A DNA stretch of 14,255 nucleotides from Micrococcales bacterium (GTDB lineage Bacteria; Actinomycetota; Actinomycetes; Actinomycetales; Microbacteriaceae). The stretch spans positions 1 to 14,255 of the forward strand of contig CANFPR010000010.1 of assembly GCA_947448975.1 (NCBI GenBank), read 5' to 3'. Of this stretch, positions 1-7,014 are shown piece by piece. Positions within the stretch are counted from its first letter, which is position 1, and each line of letters opens with the position of its first letter. A program made the translations under genes and the position numbers. Below the pieces are notes generated by a model, which was given only the letters and a program-made list of their open reading frames with translations, ran no database searches and was not told where the DNA came from.

Positions 1-464
1 GCAGCTCGGGCAGCCAGGTCGGCGCGCATAATCACGGCGTCGATGCCCTCGGGTTGGTAATAGTTCTTACGCAGATCAATCTGCTCAAAGCCCATGCTCA
101 GATACAGCGCCTGAGCAACGGGATTATCAGCGCGCACCTCGAGAAACATGTGGGCTGCGCGGCGCTTGGCAGCTACATCCATGATGCGGTTCATGAGGCG
201 ACGGCCAAGACCCTTGCCCCTTACCGTATCGGCAACCGCGATGGTCATGATGTCGGCCTCTTGCCCGTCGATAACCCCGATGCCGGCGTAGCCAACTACT
301 TCGCCCTGCTGGGTAACCACAAAGTAGTTTCGGCTGGGGTTGGGTGCAAGTTCGACGGCCATCATTTCGCGGGGCCACGCAGTTGAACCGAACGAGGCGT
401 GCTCGATGTGCAGCACCGCCTCGAGGTCGTCTTCGGTGGCTGGGCGAATCAAGAAATCGGTCAT
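1..464 (-). CDS. rimI: Ribosomal protein S18 alanine N-acetyltransferase RimI (3' end cut by window edge)
   Basis: A GNAT-family acetyltransferase of 154 visible residues that runs off the left edge without a stop. Seen: the acetyl-CoA binding loop RGKGLG at residues 83-88, FLEVRADN around E109 and AQALYLSMGF with Y121. Known for the family: RimI transfers acetyl from acetyl-CoA to the N-terminal alanine of ribosomal protein S18, with a glutamate and a tyrosine at these positions as catalytic residues. The late YYQPEGIDAVIM segment is also typical, so very little of the usual 150-160 residues can be missing. The ATG at 462-464 overlaps the tsaB stop in a 4-base ATGA junction, implying translational coupling. 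In actinobacteria tsaD usually follows and probably lies just outside the window. It could have broader substrates, since actinobacterial RimI enzymes vary in specificity; that is inference. Confidence 0.9.
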   Translation of the reverse strand, partial: MTDFLIRPATEDDLEAVLHIEHASFGSTAWPREMMAVELAPNPSRNYFVVTQQGEVVGYAGIGVIDGQEADIMTIAVADTVRGKGLGRRLMNRIMDVAAKRRAAHMFLEVRADNPVAQALYLSMGFEQIDLRKNYYQPEGIDAVIMRADLAARA

Positions 465-1141
465 GCGCCAGCCGGTCTTCCGAGTCGCACCTGCGGCTTT
501 GGTGCTACCGCGTCTGGTGCGCGAAGGTAGAGGGCCGAAACATCGGCTTCTAGACGACCAGCCAAAATCAGTTTTTCGGCAACGCGAGCCAGTTGGCTAG
601 CCGTAGCCGGTTGATCGGCGCGCACCACATCGAGCCCGCGCTCGGCGAGAAGAGTTTCGAGGTCGGCTGGTTTGGCAACGCTCGGGCCTTCAACCCGAAC
701 CGGTGCACCGTGGTGATCGAGCCCCGAATAGAGACTCCAATAAACCTCGCTGCGCCTGGCATCGGAGCTAACTAGCAACGGAGTTTGCTCAGAGACCTTT
801 ACCCCAGCTGGCTCGGATGCCTGCGCCTCGAGCGCCGCAAGTGCGATGGCATCGTGGCTAACCACACCAAAGATCGGGCGGGCAACTCCTTCGGCAAAAG
901 CGATGGCTGCGGCAATGCCCACTCGCAACCCGGTGAATGGCGCCGGCCCACGCCCCGCGATAACCGCCGAAATGCGCGAAGGCGCTAACCCTGCCTTGGC
1001 AAAAACTTCGACCAGTGCATTGCCGATGTTCTCGCTGTGCCCCATGCGGTCGTCGATGTTTACCTCGGCCAGAACGGTGCCGCCAGAAACCAGCGCAACC
1101 GAGGTGCCTGCCGAAGTGTCGATGGCTAGAAATGGGCTCAT
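461..1141 (-). CDS. tsaB: tRNA threonylcarbamoyladenosine biosynthesis protein TsaB
   Basis: A 226-residue protein of the ASKHA fold. Seen: the N-terminal strand FLAIDTSAGTSVAL (residues 4-17), GHSENI near residue 35 and GRGPAPFTGLRVG at 63-75, which corresponds to the family GPGSFTGLRIG signature. TsaB is the non-catalytic partner of TsaD. Together with TsaE they transfer the threonylcarbamoyl group to A37 of tRNAs that read ANN codons. Length is normal for the family. The start ATG at 1139-1141 overlaps the tsaE stop by 4 bases (ATGA), and its own stop overlaps the rimI start in the same way. Placement between tsaE and rimI is the usual actinobacterial arrangement and separates it from the unrelated TsaD paralogue. 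Confidence 0.95.
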   Translation of the reverse strand: MSPFLAIDTSAGTSVALVSGGTVLAEVNIDDRMGHSENIGNALVEVFAKAGLAPSRISAVIAGRGPAPFTGLRVGIAAAIAFAEGVARPIFGVVSHDAIALAALEAQASEPAGVKVSEQTPLLVSSDARRSEVYWSLYSGLDHHGAPVRVEGPSVAKPADLETLLAERGLDVVRADQPATASQLARVAEKLILAGRLEADVSALYLRAPDAVAPKPQVRLGRPAGA

Positions 1142-1644
1142 GCCGCAACCTCAGCGAGGGCGCCGAAGCGAGCGATTGCAGCTTCGCTTGTGAACCGCTG
1201 GCCGAAACCCGTGATGCTCAACTCGCGAACCTCGCTGGCGCCGGTGTGGTCGCGTTCGATTTCCACATCGAGCCAAGAGTCGACCAACTCGTCGGTGAAC
1301 CCGCGACCCCACTCCACCAAAACGATCGAATGAGCTAGGTCGATGTCGAGGTCGTCGAACTCGGCGGGGCTCGAGAGCCGGTAAGCGTCGACGTGAACCA
1401 GCGGCGTAGTCGAACCATCGCGCTTGTGAGTGCGGGCGATCACGAATGTTGGGCTCGAGACCGTGCCGGTAACTCCGAGGCCTTCACCGATTCCGCGCGA
1501 GAGAGTTGTTTTGCCAGCACCTAGCGGGCCAGTGAGTAACACCAGGTCGCCCGCGTCGAGCAACTTGGCGAGGGAGCATCCGAGTTGATGCATTATTTCT
1601 TCGTTAACCACTCGGATGCCGACCAGGCGAACCGACTGAGTCAC
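1138..1644 (-). CDS. tsaE: tRNA threonylcarbamoyladenosine biosynthesis ATPase TsaE
   Basis: A small P-loop ATPase of 168 residues. Seen: Walker A GPLGAGKTT at residues 39-47, SSPTFVI at 63-69, HVDAYRL at 84-90 and VLVEWGRGF around 109-117, the four landmarks of the TsaE/YjeE family. It is known to bind the TsaB-TsaD pair and hydrolyse ATP to support multiple rounds of t6A synthesis. The start is GTG at 1642-1644, sharing four bases (GTGA) with the alr stop codon. An internal ATG only 17 codons later would remove part of the first strand, so the GTG is preferred. It sits in a chain of overlapping genes from acpS to rimI, so its expression is probably tied to alr translation. Confidence 0.95.
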   Translation of the reverse strand: MTQSVRLVGIRVVNEEIMHQLGCSLAKLLDAGDLVLLTGPLGAGKTTLSRGIGEGLGVTGTVSSPTFVIARTHKRDGSTTPLVHVDAYRLSSPAEFDDLDIDLAHSIVLVEWGRGFTDELVDSWLDVEIERDHTGASEVRELSITGFGQRFTSEAAIARFGALAEVAA

Positions 1645-2750
1645 TTGGCGGCCCCGATGTAGCGGCGTTTGAAGCGCCCGCCCATGCGTGTGACGATTTC
1701 GTAGTTGATGGTGTCGCTGGCATCGGCGAGGTCGTCAACCGATGGCGCACCAACGGCTGGGTCGCCAAACAAAATGACCTCATCGCCGGCTTTGACATTG
1801 TCGTTGCCGACGTCGAGCACGAATTGGTCCATGGCGATGCGCGAAAGAATTGGGTAGCTCTTGCCGTTGATGCTCACGTGAGCCTTACCGGTTGCGTTGC
1901 GCGGTAGGCCTTCGGCGTAACCCACAGGCACCAGAGCGAGAGTGGTTTCGGTTTCGGTGGTGTGCAGGTAACCGTAAGAAACACCGTGGCCGGCTGGCAC
2001 GCGCTTAACCTGCGCCACAACCGACTTGGCAGTCATGGCTGGGCGAAGGCCAAACTCCGATGACCGGTGCGAGCTGAACGGGTCGAGACCGTAGATGGCA
2101 ATGCCAACGCGAATCATGTCGAAGTGTGCATCTTCGTAAGCGAGCGAGCCGTCTGATGCCGTGAGGTGGGCAAGTTCATATTCGAGACCGGCGTCTTTGG
2201 CCTGTGCGAGAGCGGCGCGAAAGCGCTCGACCTGAGCGCGGTCGTCGGCTTCGGAGGTAGAGCTCAGGTGGCTGAATATGCCAACCACAACCACGCGCTC
2301 GGCAGCAACCGCTGCCTTGGTGGCTTCGATTAGGTCGATCCATTCAGCCTCAGTTGAACCGTTGCGACCCAACCCCGTGTCGATCTTTAGGTGCAGGTGG
2401 GCGAGCTCGCCAGAAATCTCGGATGCACGCACCGCACGATTTAACTGCTCGATGTTTGCAATGCCAAGGTCGACGTCGCGAGCAACCGCCTCAACAAAAT
2501 CGTCTTCTGGGTCGTGCAACCAGGCCAGCACTGCGGCGCTGATGCCGGCATCGCGCAACTCAAGCGCTTCGCTCACATCGGCAACGCCGAATCCGGTGCA
2601 GCCGGCGGCTTCGAGGGCTTTGGCCACCTCAACCATGCCGTGGCCGTAGGCGTTGGCTTTAATCACCGGAAGAATGAGCGCTTTAGTGCGCGACTGCATC
2701 AACTTGAAGTTGTGCACCACAGCATCGAGGTCGATAACCAGTTCACGCAT
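1641..2750 (-). CDS. alr: Alanine racemase (PLP-dependent)
   Basis: Makes D-alanine from L-alanine for peptidoglycan stem peptides, in the cytoplasm. The protein has 369 residues, normal for the family. Seen: the pyridoxal phosphate lysine K31 in VIKANAYGHG, KIDTGLGRNG with R129, the second catalytic base Y259 in GHGVSYG at the start of the C-terminal beta domain, and the SRIAMDQFVLDV block. The N-terminus MRELVIDLDAVVHNF is short but complete up to the first strand of the barrel. The start ATG overlaps the acpS stop by one base (TAATG), and the alr stop overlaps the tsaE GTG by four. This order, with acpS upstream and tsaE downstream, is common in actinobacteria. Confidence 0.97.
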   Translation of the reverse strand: MRELVIDLDAVVHNFKLMQSRTKALILPVIKANAYGHGMVEVAKALEAAGCTGFGVADVSEALELRDAGISAAVLAWLHDPEDDFVEAVARDVDLGIANIEQLNRAVRASEISGELAHLHLKIDTGLGRNGSTEAEWIDLIEATKAAVAAERVVVVGIFSHLSSTSEADDRAQVERFRAALAQAKDAGLEYELAHLTASDGSLAYEDAHFDMIRVGIAIYGLDPFSSHRSSEFGLRPAMTAKSVVAQVKRVPAGHGVSYGYLHTTETETTLALVPVGYAEGLPRNATGKAHVSINGKSYPILSRIAMDQFVLDVGNDNVKAGDEVILFGDPAVGAPSVDDLADASDTINYEIVTRMGGRFKRRYIGAAK

Positions 2751-3106
2751 TACGCAGCACCTTCGGCAACCACAACGGCCACCGCCTTACCGCCATCATG
2801 ACTTATCGAAACGTGAAAGCGTTGGATGCCGGCATCCCTGGTGAACTGATCGGTTGTGCCGTGGGTGGCGATCGATGGCTTGCCGAGTTGGTCGTAGCCC
2901 AAGACAACTTCGTGCCAGCGCATGCCGCGCGGGTCTCCGACCGCCTTGATGAGTGCCTCCTTTGCGGCGAAACGGCCGGCCAGTGTGCGCATCGAACCTT
3001 CGCGCTCCGACTCGGCAAACAAGCGCTCGACGAGCCTCGGGGTGTTGGTGATTGCCTGTTCAAACCTTTGCAGGTCAACCAGGTCAACTCCCACGCCGAC
3101 GATCAT
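2750..3106 (-). CDS. acpS: Holo-[acyl-carrier-protein] synthase AcpS
   Basis: Transfers 4'-phosphopantetheine from coenzyme A to the conserved serine of apo-acyl carrier protein, activating fatty acid synthesis. The protein has 118 residues, the usual AcpS size. Seen: GVGVDLVDLQRF with magnesium ligand D8, then RFAAKEALIKA with E50 and K54, and the C-terminal HVSISHDGG strand. It starts at ATG 3104-3106, eight bases after the glmS stop, with no strong Shine-Dalgarno sequence. Translation therefore probably depends on ribosomes finishing glmS. Its stop shares one base with the alr start. CoaA, which begins synthesis of its CoA substrate, lies nearby on the other strand. Confidence 0.96.
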   Translation of the reverse strand: MIVGVGVDLVDLQRFEQAITNTPRLVERLFAESEREGSMRTLAGRFAAKEALIKAVGDPRGMRWHEVVLGYDQLGKPSIATHGTTDQFTRDAGIQRFHVSISHDGGKAVAVVVAEGAA

Positions 3107-3114
3107 TTGGTCGT

Positions 3115-4968
3115 CTACTCGACGGTCACCGACTTGGCTAGGTTACGAGGCTGGTCTACGTCTAGACCCTTGGCGGTTGAAAGAGCCAGGGCGAAGGCCT
3201 GCAGCGGAATAACGCACAGCACTGCCGCCATAATGGCGTCGGTCTTTGGCACATAGATCACGGCTTCGGCGTAGTTGCCAACGGTTCCGTCGCCCTCTTC
3301 GGCGATGGCGATGACCTTGGCTCCGCGAGCGCGAATTTCTTGGATGTTCGAAATCACCTTGGGGTGCAGGCTGTCGACATCGTCTGGGCTTGGCACCATC
3401 ACGATAACCGGCTGACCCTCTTCGATAAGTGCGATTGGGCCGTGCTTGAGTTCACCAGCGGCGAACCCTTCGGCATGAATGTAGGCGATCTCTTTGAGCT
3501 TGAGCGCGCCTTCCATGGCAACCGGAAAGCCCACGTTGCGACCGAGGAACAACACCGACTTTGCGTTAGCGTGAGCGGTACCCAAATCGGATGCCTGCGA
3601 AATGTTTTCGAGTACTTCGCTGACTTTCTTAGGTAGGTGCAGCAGCTCTTGACCGAGCGCGGTGAGGTGGGCTTCGTCGAGAGCGCCTCGGGCCTCAGCG
3701 AGCACCAGCGCAAGCATGTAACCGGCGGTGATCTGCGCGGTTAGAGCCTTGGTAGAAGCAACGGCAACCTCTGGGCCGGCGTGGGTGTAAATCACGGCGT
3801 CTGACTCGCGTGCAAGTGTTGCACCCTGCGTGTTGCAAATCGCAAAGACCTTGGCACCCAGCTCCTGCGCGTAACGCACGGCCATGAGGGTATCCATGGT
3901 TTCACCAGACTGCGAGATGGCGATAACCAGAGTGTTGGGGGTGACGATCGGGCTGCGGTATCTGAACTCGTGCGAAAGTTCGACCTGCACAGGGATGCGC
4001 GCCCACTTCTCGATTGCATACTTCGCAACGTCACCGGCGTAAGAGGCCGTGCCACAGGCAACAATGATGATGCGTTCGATGTCGTTGATCTGCTGAGTCG
4101 AAATCTGCTTGATGTCGTCGAGCACAACGTGCCCGTCTGGGCGAACGCGACCCATGAGGGTGTCGGCGATCGCCTGAGGCTGGTCGGCGATCTCTTTGGC
4201 CATGAACGACGGCCATCCGCCCTTAGATGCGGCCGAGGCATCCCAGTCGACTTCGAATTCGGTGTAGGCAACGGGGGTTCCATCGAAGCCGAACAGTTCT
4301 ACCGAATCGGCTCTGAGCACGACGATTTCATCTTGGCCGACTGACACTGCACGTTTGGTGTGTTCGACGAAGGCGGCCACGTCGGAGCCGAGAAAGTTCT
4401 CGCCGGTGCCGAGTCCAATAACCAGTGGCGCGTTGCGGCGGGCTGCCAGCACCACATCGGGCTGGTCTTGGTGAACAACGAGGATGGTGAACGCGCCGTG
4501 CAGACGGTTCATAACGCTGCTGAACGCGGCAAAGAGATCGTGGGTTTGCTCGTACTCGCGGGCAATCAGGTGGGCGGCAACTTCGGTGTCGGTCTCCGAA
4601 GCAAAGCGGGTGCCTTCGGCCAGCAGTTCGGCCTTCAACTCGGCAAAGTTTTCGATGATGCCGTTGTGAATCAAGGCAAGCTTGTGAGCCGGGCCGCCGA
4701 GGTGAGGGTGGGCATTGCCGTCGGTTGGGGCGCCGTGGGTAGCCCAGCGGGTGTGGCCGATGCCGATGTGCGATTCAGGTAGTGGATGCGCGGCGATCTC
4801 TGCTTCGAGGTTTACCAGCTTGCCCGACTTCTTGCGCATTTCAAGGTGGCCCGCCGAAATGACGGCGATGCCTGCAGAGTCGTAGCCACGGTATTCGAGG
4901 CGACGAAGACCACCGATAAGAACATCAACGGTCGCCTTGGGGCCAACGTAGCCAACGATTCCACACAT
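3115..4968 (-). CDS. glmS: Glutamine-fructose-6-phosphate aminotransferase (isomerizing)
   Basis: Converts fructose-6-phosphate and glutamine to glucosamine-6-phosphate, the entry step to UDP-GlcNAc and cell-wall synthesis. A 617-residue protein, normal for GlmS. Seen: an N-terminal glutaminase domain starting MCGIVGYVG, where Cys2 becomes the N-terminal nucleophile after methionine removal; GHTRWATHG; and two SIS sugar-isomerase domains with SQSGETMDTL, GPEVAVASTKA and a C-terminus ending NLAKSVTVE. The reading frame stays open 27 codons further upstream to 5049, but that start would bury the catalytic cysteine and overlap coaA, so ATG 4966-4968 is certain. Acts with GlmM, also in this window. 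It heads the acpS-alr-tsaE-tsaB-rimI cassette. There is no room for a glmS ribozyme between this start and coaA. Confidence 0.98.
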   Translation of the reverse strand: MCGIVGYVGPKATVDVLIGGLRRLEYRGYDSAGIAVISAGHLEMRKKSGKLVNLEAEIAAHPLPESHIGIGHTRWATHGAPTDGNAHPHLGGPAHKLALIHNGIIENFAELKAELLAEGTRFASETDTEVAAHLIAREYEQTHDLFAAFSSVMNRLHGAFTILVVHQDQPDVVLAARRNAPLVIGLGTGENFLGSDVAAFVEHTKRAVSVGQDEIVVLRADSVELFGFDGTPVAYTEFEVDWDASAASKGGWPSFMAKEIADQPQAIADTLMGRVRPDGHVVLDDIKQISTQQINDIERIIIVACGTASYAGDVAKYAIEKWARIPVQVELSHEFRYRSPIVTPNTLVIAISQSGETMDTLMAVRYAQELGAKVFAICNTQGATLARESDAVIYTHAGPEVAVASTKALTAQITAGYMLALVLAEARGALDEAHLTALGQELLHLPKKVSEVLENISQASDLGTAHANAKSVLFLGRNVGFPVAMEGALKLKEIAYIHAEGFAAGELKHGPIALIEEGQPVIVMVPSPDDVDSLHPKVISNIQEIRARGAKVIAIAEEGDGTVGNYAEAVIYVPKTDAIMAAVLCVIPLQAFALALSTAKGLDVDQPRNLAKSVTVE

Positions 4969-4998
4969 AGGTTCTAATTTACGGCAGAATGGCTCTTT
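4969..4998. promoter_or_regulatory. 30-base divergent glmS/coaA control region
   Basis: Only 30 bases separate the two start codons. Reading toward glmS, a TAAATT hexamer (4976-4981, minus strand) lies 7 bases from its ATG. Reading toward coaA, CAGAAT (4985-4990) lies 8 bases from its ATG. Both fit a -10 box placed for a leaderless transcript, which is common in actinobacteria, and no good Shine-Dalgarno sequence is seen for either gene. No convincing -35 hexamers were found, and any would lie inside the opposite gene. The placement is observed; the promoter function is inference. Confidence 0.35.
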
Positions 4999-5979
4999 AT
5001 GAGCGTTGTGAACGGTGCCACCGGTGCAGAATCTGGCGAATCCGCACAATTGACCGGCGAGCTTTCACCTTTCATCGAGATACCCCGCTCGGAGTGGGCC
5101 GCTCTGGGCCTGAAAACCCTGAATCCGTTGAGCGAAGCCGAAGTTGCCCAAATTCGCGGACTCGGCGACTTTCTTGACCTCGAAGAGGTTACCGATGTCT
5201 ACCTGCCGTTGAGCCGGCTACTCAACCTCTACGTTGCGCAAATGCAGAGCCTGCACGCATCCTCGGAGAATTTCTTGGGTCAACATGCCAAGCGAGTGCC
5301 GTTTGTGATTGGTGTGGCCGGTTCGGTTGCAGTTGGAAAGTCGACCGTGGCACGTTTGCTCAAGGAGTTGCTATCGCGCTGGGAGGGCACTCCCCGCGTT
5401 GAACTGGTAACCACCGATGGTTTTCTCTACCCGAACGCCGAACTCGAGCGTCGCGGCATCATGACCCGCAAGGGTTTTCCGGAGTCTTACGACCGCATGG
5501 CGCTTCTAAAGTTTGTGGCCGACGTCAAGAGCGGTATGGCCGAAGTCACGGCCCCGGTTTATTCACACCTTTCTTACGACATTGTCGAAGGCGAGAAAGT
5601 TGTGATTCACTCACCCGACGTTCTAATCGTCGAGGGCCTAAACGTGCTGCAGGCACCGGGCTCGGGCCAAGACACGGCGCTTAGCGATTTCTTCGATTTC
5701 AAAATCTACGTCGATGCCGACACCGAAAACATCACCAGCTGGTTTCTGAACCGTTTTCAAAAACTGCGCGAATCGGCGTTTACCAACCCGGCTTCATACT
5801 TTCACCGTTACGCCGAGGTGCCTTTTGAAGTGGCACTCGAAACAGCCAAGCTGATTTGGTCGACCATCAACCTGCCCAACCTGCGCGAGAACATTTTGCC
5901 AACCCGTTCACGGGCTACTTTGGTTTTGAAGAAAGGCACCAACCACCGAGTGGAAAGCGTGCTGCTGCGCAAACTCTAG
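4999..5979 (+). CDS. coaA: Type I pantothenate kinase CoaA
   Basis: Phosphorylates pantothenate with ATP, the first and usually rate-limiting step of coenzyme A synthesis. A 326-residue protein whose body follows the actinobacterial CoaA pattern throughout. Seen: P-loop GVAGSVAVGKST at 105-116, LVTTDGFLYPNAEL, RKGFPESYD, PVYSHLSYDI, LIVEGLNVLQ and the C-terminal NILPTRSRATLVL. It is the only plus-strand gene here, divergent from glmS and convergent with the small membrane gene at 6028-6381. No clear hairpin terminator was seen in the 48 bases between those two stops. The N-terminal 17 residues before LTGELSPFIEI are not obviously conserved. A TTG at 5050 would give a 309-residue protein closer to the usual length, so the exact start is uncertain. 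Confidence 0.96.
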   Translation: MSVVNGATGAESGESAQLTGELSPFIEIPRSEWAALGLKTLNPLSEAEVAQIRGLGDFLDLEEVTDVYLPLSRLLNLYVAQMQSLHASSENFLGQHAKRVPFVIGVAGSVAVGKSTVARLLKELLSRWEGTPRVELVTTDGFLYPNAELERRGIMTRKGFPESYDRMALLKFVADVKSGMAEVTAPVYSHLSYDIVEGEKVVIHSPDVLIVEGLNVLQAPGSGQDTALSDFFDFKIYVDADTENITSWFLNRFQKLRESAFTNPASYFHRYAEVPFEVALETAKLIWSTINLPNLRENILPTRSRATLVLKKGTNHRVESVLLRKL

Positions 5980-6027
5980 TTAAGTCAACCTTCGCGCGCT
6001 TGAGCCGGCTTGTTGCGATGCGCTGGA

Positions 6028-6381
6028 CTAAGCGTCGGTCGCCTTTGAAAGTGCAACTCGCCCCAACATGTAAAACACCAGCGCAACCAGAAGTGCAACT
6101 GGAATTAGGTTGAGCGCCCAAAGCGTGAATTCCAAAAAGGCTTCGCTGCCGCCGCCCACGCCTTTAGCCAGAGCAGTGAAAGCGGCTAGGTTGGGAAGGC
6201 TCGCGGCCACCAGCACTGAGATTAGAGCGCTTCGATAATGTACATAACCGCGGCGAACGCCAGCGCTGGTTAGAGGATCAACGATTCTTCTGTTCACCGA
6301 GAGCAAGAGCAAAATTGGGACAATCAAAATCGACAGAAGAATTGCGAGAGCCACCAAGCCAAGGAAAATGACAATTCCCAT
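6028..6381 (-). CDS. Small membrane protein with three predicted transmembrane segments
   Basis: Not recognised as a named family. The 117-residue product has three hydrophobic stretches at about residues 2-28, 51-72 and 82-107. An arginine-rich loop (R31, R32, R43, R44, R50) joins the first two, predicting that loop and the C-terminus inside and the N-terminus outside. The coding call is supported by a good Shine-Dalgarno GGAG (minus strand, 6391-6394) nine bases before the ATG, and by the clear membrane pattern. It lies 156 bases downstream of the TPR-like gene on the same strand and converges on coaA. No catalytic or binding motif is visible, so no function is assigned. Confidence 0.75.
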   Translation of the reverse strand: MGIVIFLGLVALAILLSILIVPILLLLSVNRRIVDPLTSAGVRRGYVHYRSALISVLVAASLPNLAAFTALAKGVGGGSEAFLEFTLWALNLIPVALLVALVFYMLGRVALSKATDA

Positions 6382-6434
6382 TTAATTGTTCTCCATACGT
6401 GAGGTAGAGGCATCGGCGATTGAGTTCAAGTTCA

Positions 6435-6448
6435 CCTCAATTTTGAGG
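6435..6448. repeat. 14-base perfect inverted repeat upstream of the membrane gene
   Basis: CCTCAA and TTGAGG face each other across two bases, 54 bases before the start of the gene at 6028-6381, in a 156-base gap that is locally AT-rich. It could be an operator, or a small hairpin in the leader of that gene. No T-run follows on either strand at the spacing expected of a terminator. Only the symmetry is observed. Confidence 0.3.
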
Positions 6449-6537
6449 GTTGGCTCAGCTTTTTAAATGTGTTTTTGAGTCACCGATTTGGGGGACAACC
6501 GTCAACGCTGCCGCTTTAGCTTCAGAGGAAGACGAGG

Positions 6538-7014
6538 CTAAAAGGTAAGTTCGGCTACCTGAGCGGCGATGGTTTCGCGGTCTGCGGCATCCTCGATTTG
6601 AGGCAAGAGCTGAAGCGCACGGCCTCGCGCCAACTTGGCCAGGTCGAGATCTTCGGCGGCCCAGTATGAGCGGGCGAGAATCTCGAAGGTTGAGGCGTGC
6701 ATCCAGAGTGGAACCTCATTTGATTCAACGATTTCGAGGCAAGCCTGCGCGTGAAAAATGGCCGACTCCGGAAATCCAACCTCGCAGTAAACACGAGCGC
6801 ACTGCCACTCACCGATAGCCCACTCCTTTGGCCCGCCAATCTGCTGCCAGTGCAAGCGGCTGGCATGAGCTGAGTGAATCATCTCGAGTTCTTCGGCTTC
6901 GGTGCGATCGGTGTTTTCAATAAGCTGCCAAGCTCGGTTAAACAGTTTTGCTGCCAGGGCCTTGGTTTGCTCCGGCGTTATGTCGGGGGTGATGTCGTTG
7001 GTGTTCATTCGCAC
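6538..7014 (-). CDS. Uncharacterised helical, TPR-like protein downstream of glmM
   Basis: A 158-residue soluble protein with no signal peptide. It appears almost wholly helical, with amphipathic helices near residues 16-34, 64-79, 83-95, 104-118, 122-134 and 143-156, spaced like tetratricopeptide pairs. A striking segment rich in aromatic and polar residues, SAHASRLHWQQIGGP (48-62) followed by IGEWQCARVYCEVG (67-80), resembles a conserved actinobacterial hypothetical family that I recall but cannot name. The GTG at 7012-7014 immediately follows the glmM stop; an ATG two codons later (7006-7008) is an equally good start. The tight junction shows it is co-transcribed with glmM. DITPDITPEQ near the N-terminus is a short internal duplication. 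Function unknown; TPR folds usually mediate protein contacts. Confidence 0.82.
   Translation of the reverse strand: MRMNTNDITPDITPEQTKALAAKLFNRAWQLIENTDRTEAEELEMIHSAHASRLHWQQIGGPKEWAIGEWQCARVYCEVGFPESAIFHAQACLEIVESNEVPLWMHASTFEILARSYWAAEDLDLAKLARGRALQLLPQIEDAADRETIAAQVAELTF

Noticed and set aside
2798..3256. Plus-strand frames opposite acpS and glmS, and similar long antisense frames elsewhere
   Set aside because: They mirror strongly recognisable genes on the other strand and have no protein-family features; they result from codon bias in moderately GC-rich DNA.
4969..4998. Possible glmS ribozyme or riboswitch
   Set aside because: Only 30 bases precede the start and the upstream sequence is coaA coding; there is no room for the ribozyme fold.
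4969..5049. GlmS reading frame extending 27 codons upstream of MCGIVG
   Set aside because: The catalytic cysteine must be residue 2, so the extension cannot be used, and it overlaps coaA.
5980..6027. Bidirectional terminator between coaA and the membrane gene
   Set aside because: The only symmetry is an 8-base AGCCGGCT palindrome without a T-run; not enough to call.
6515..6542. TTTAGC/GCTAAA inverted repeat as terminator of the TPR-like gene
   Set aside because: Only six weak pairs, one arm overlaps the stop codon, and no U-run follows on the transcribed strand.
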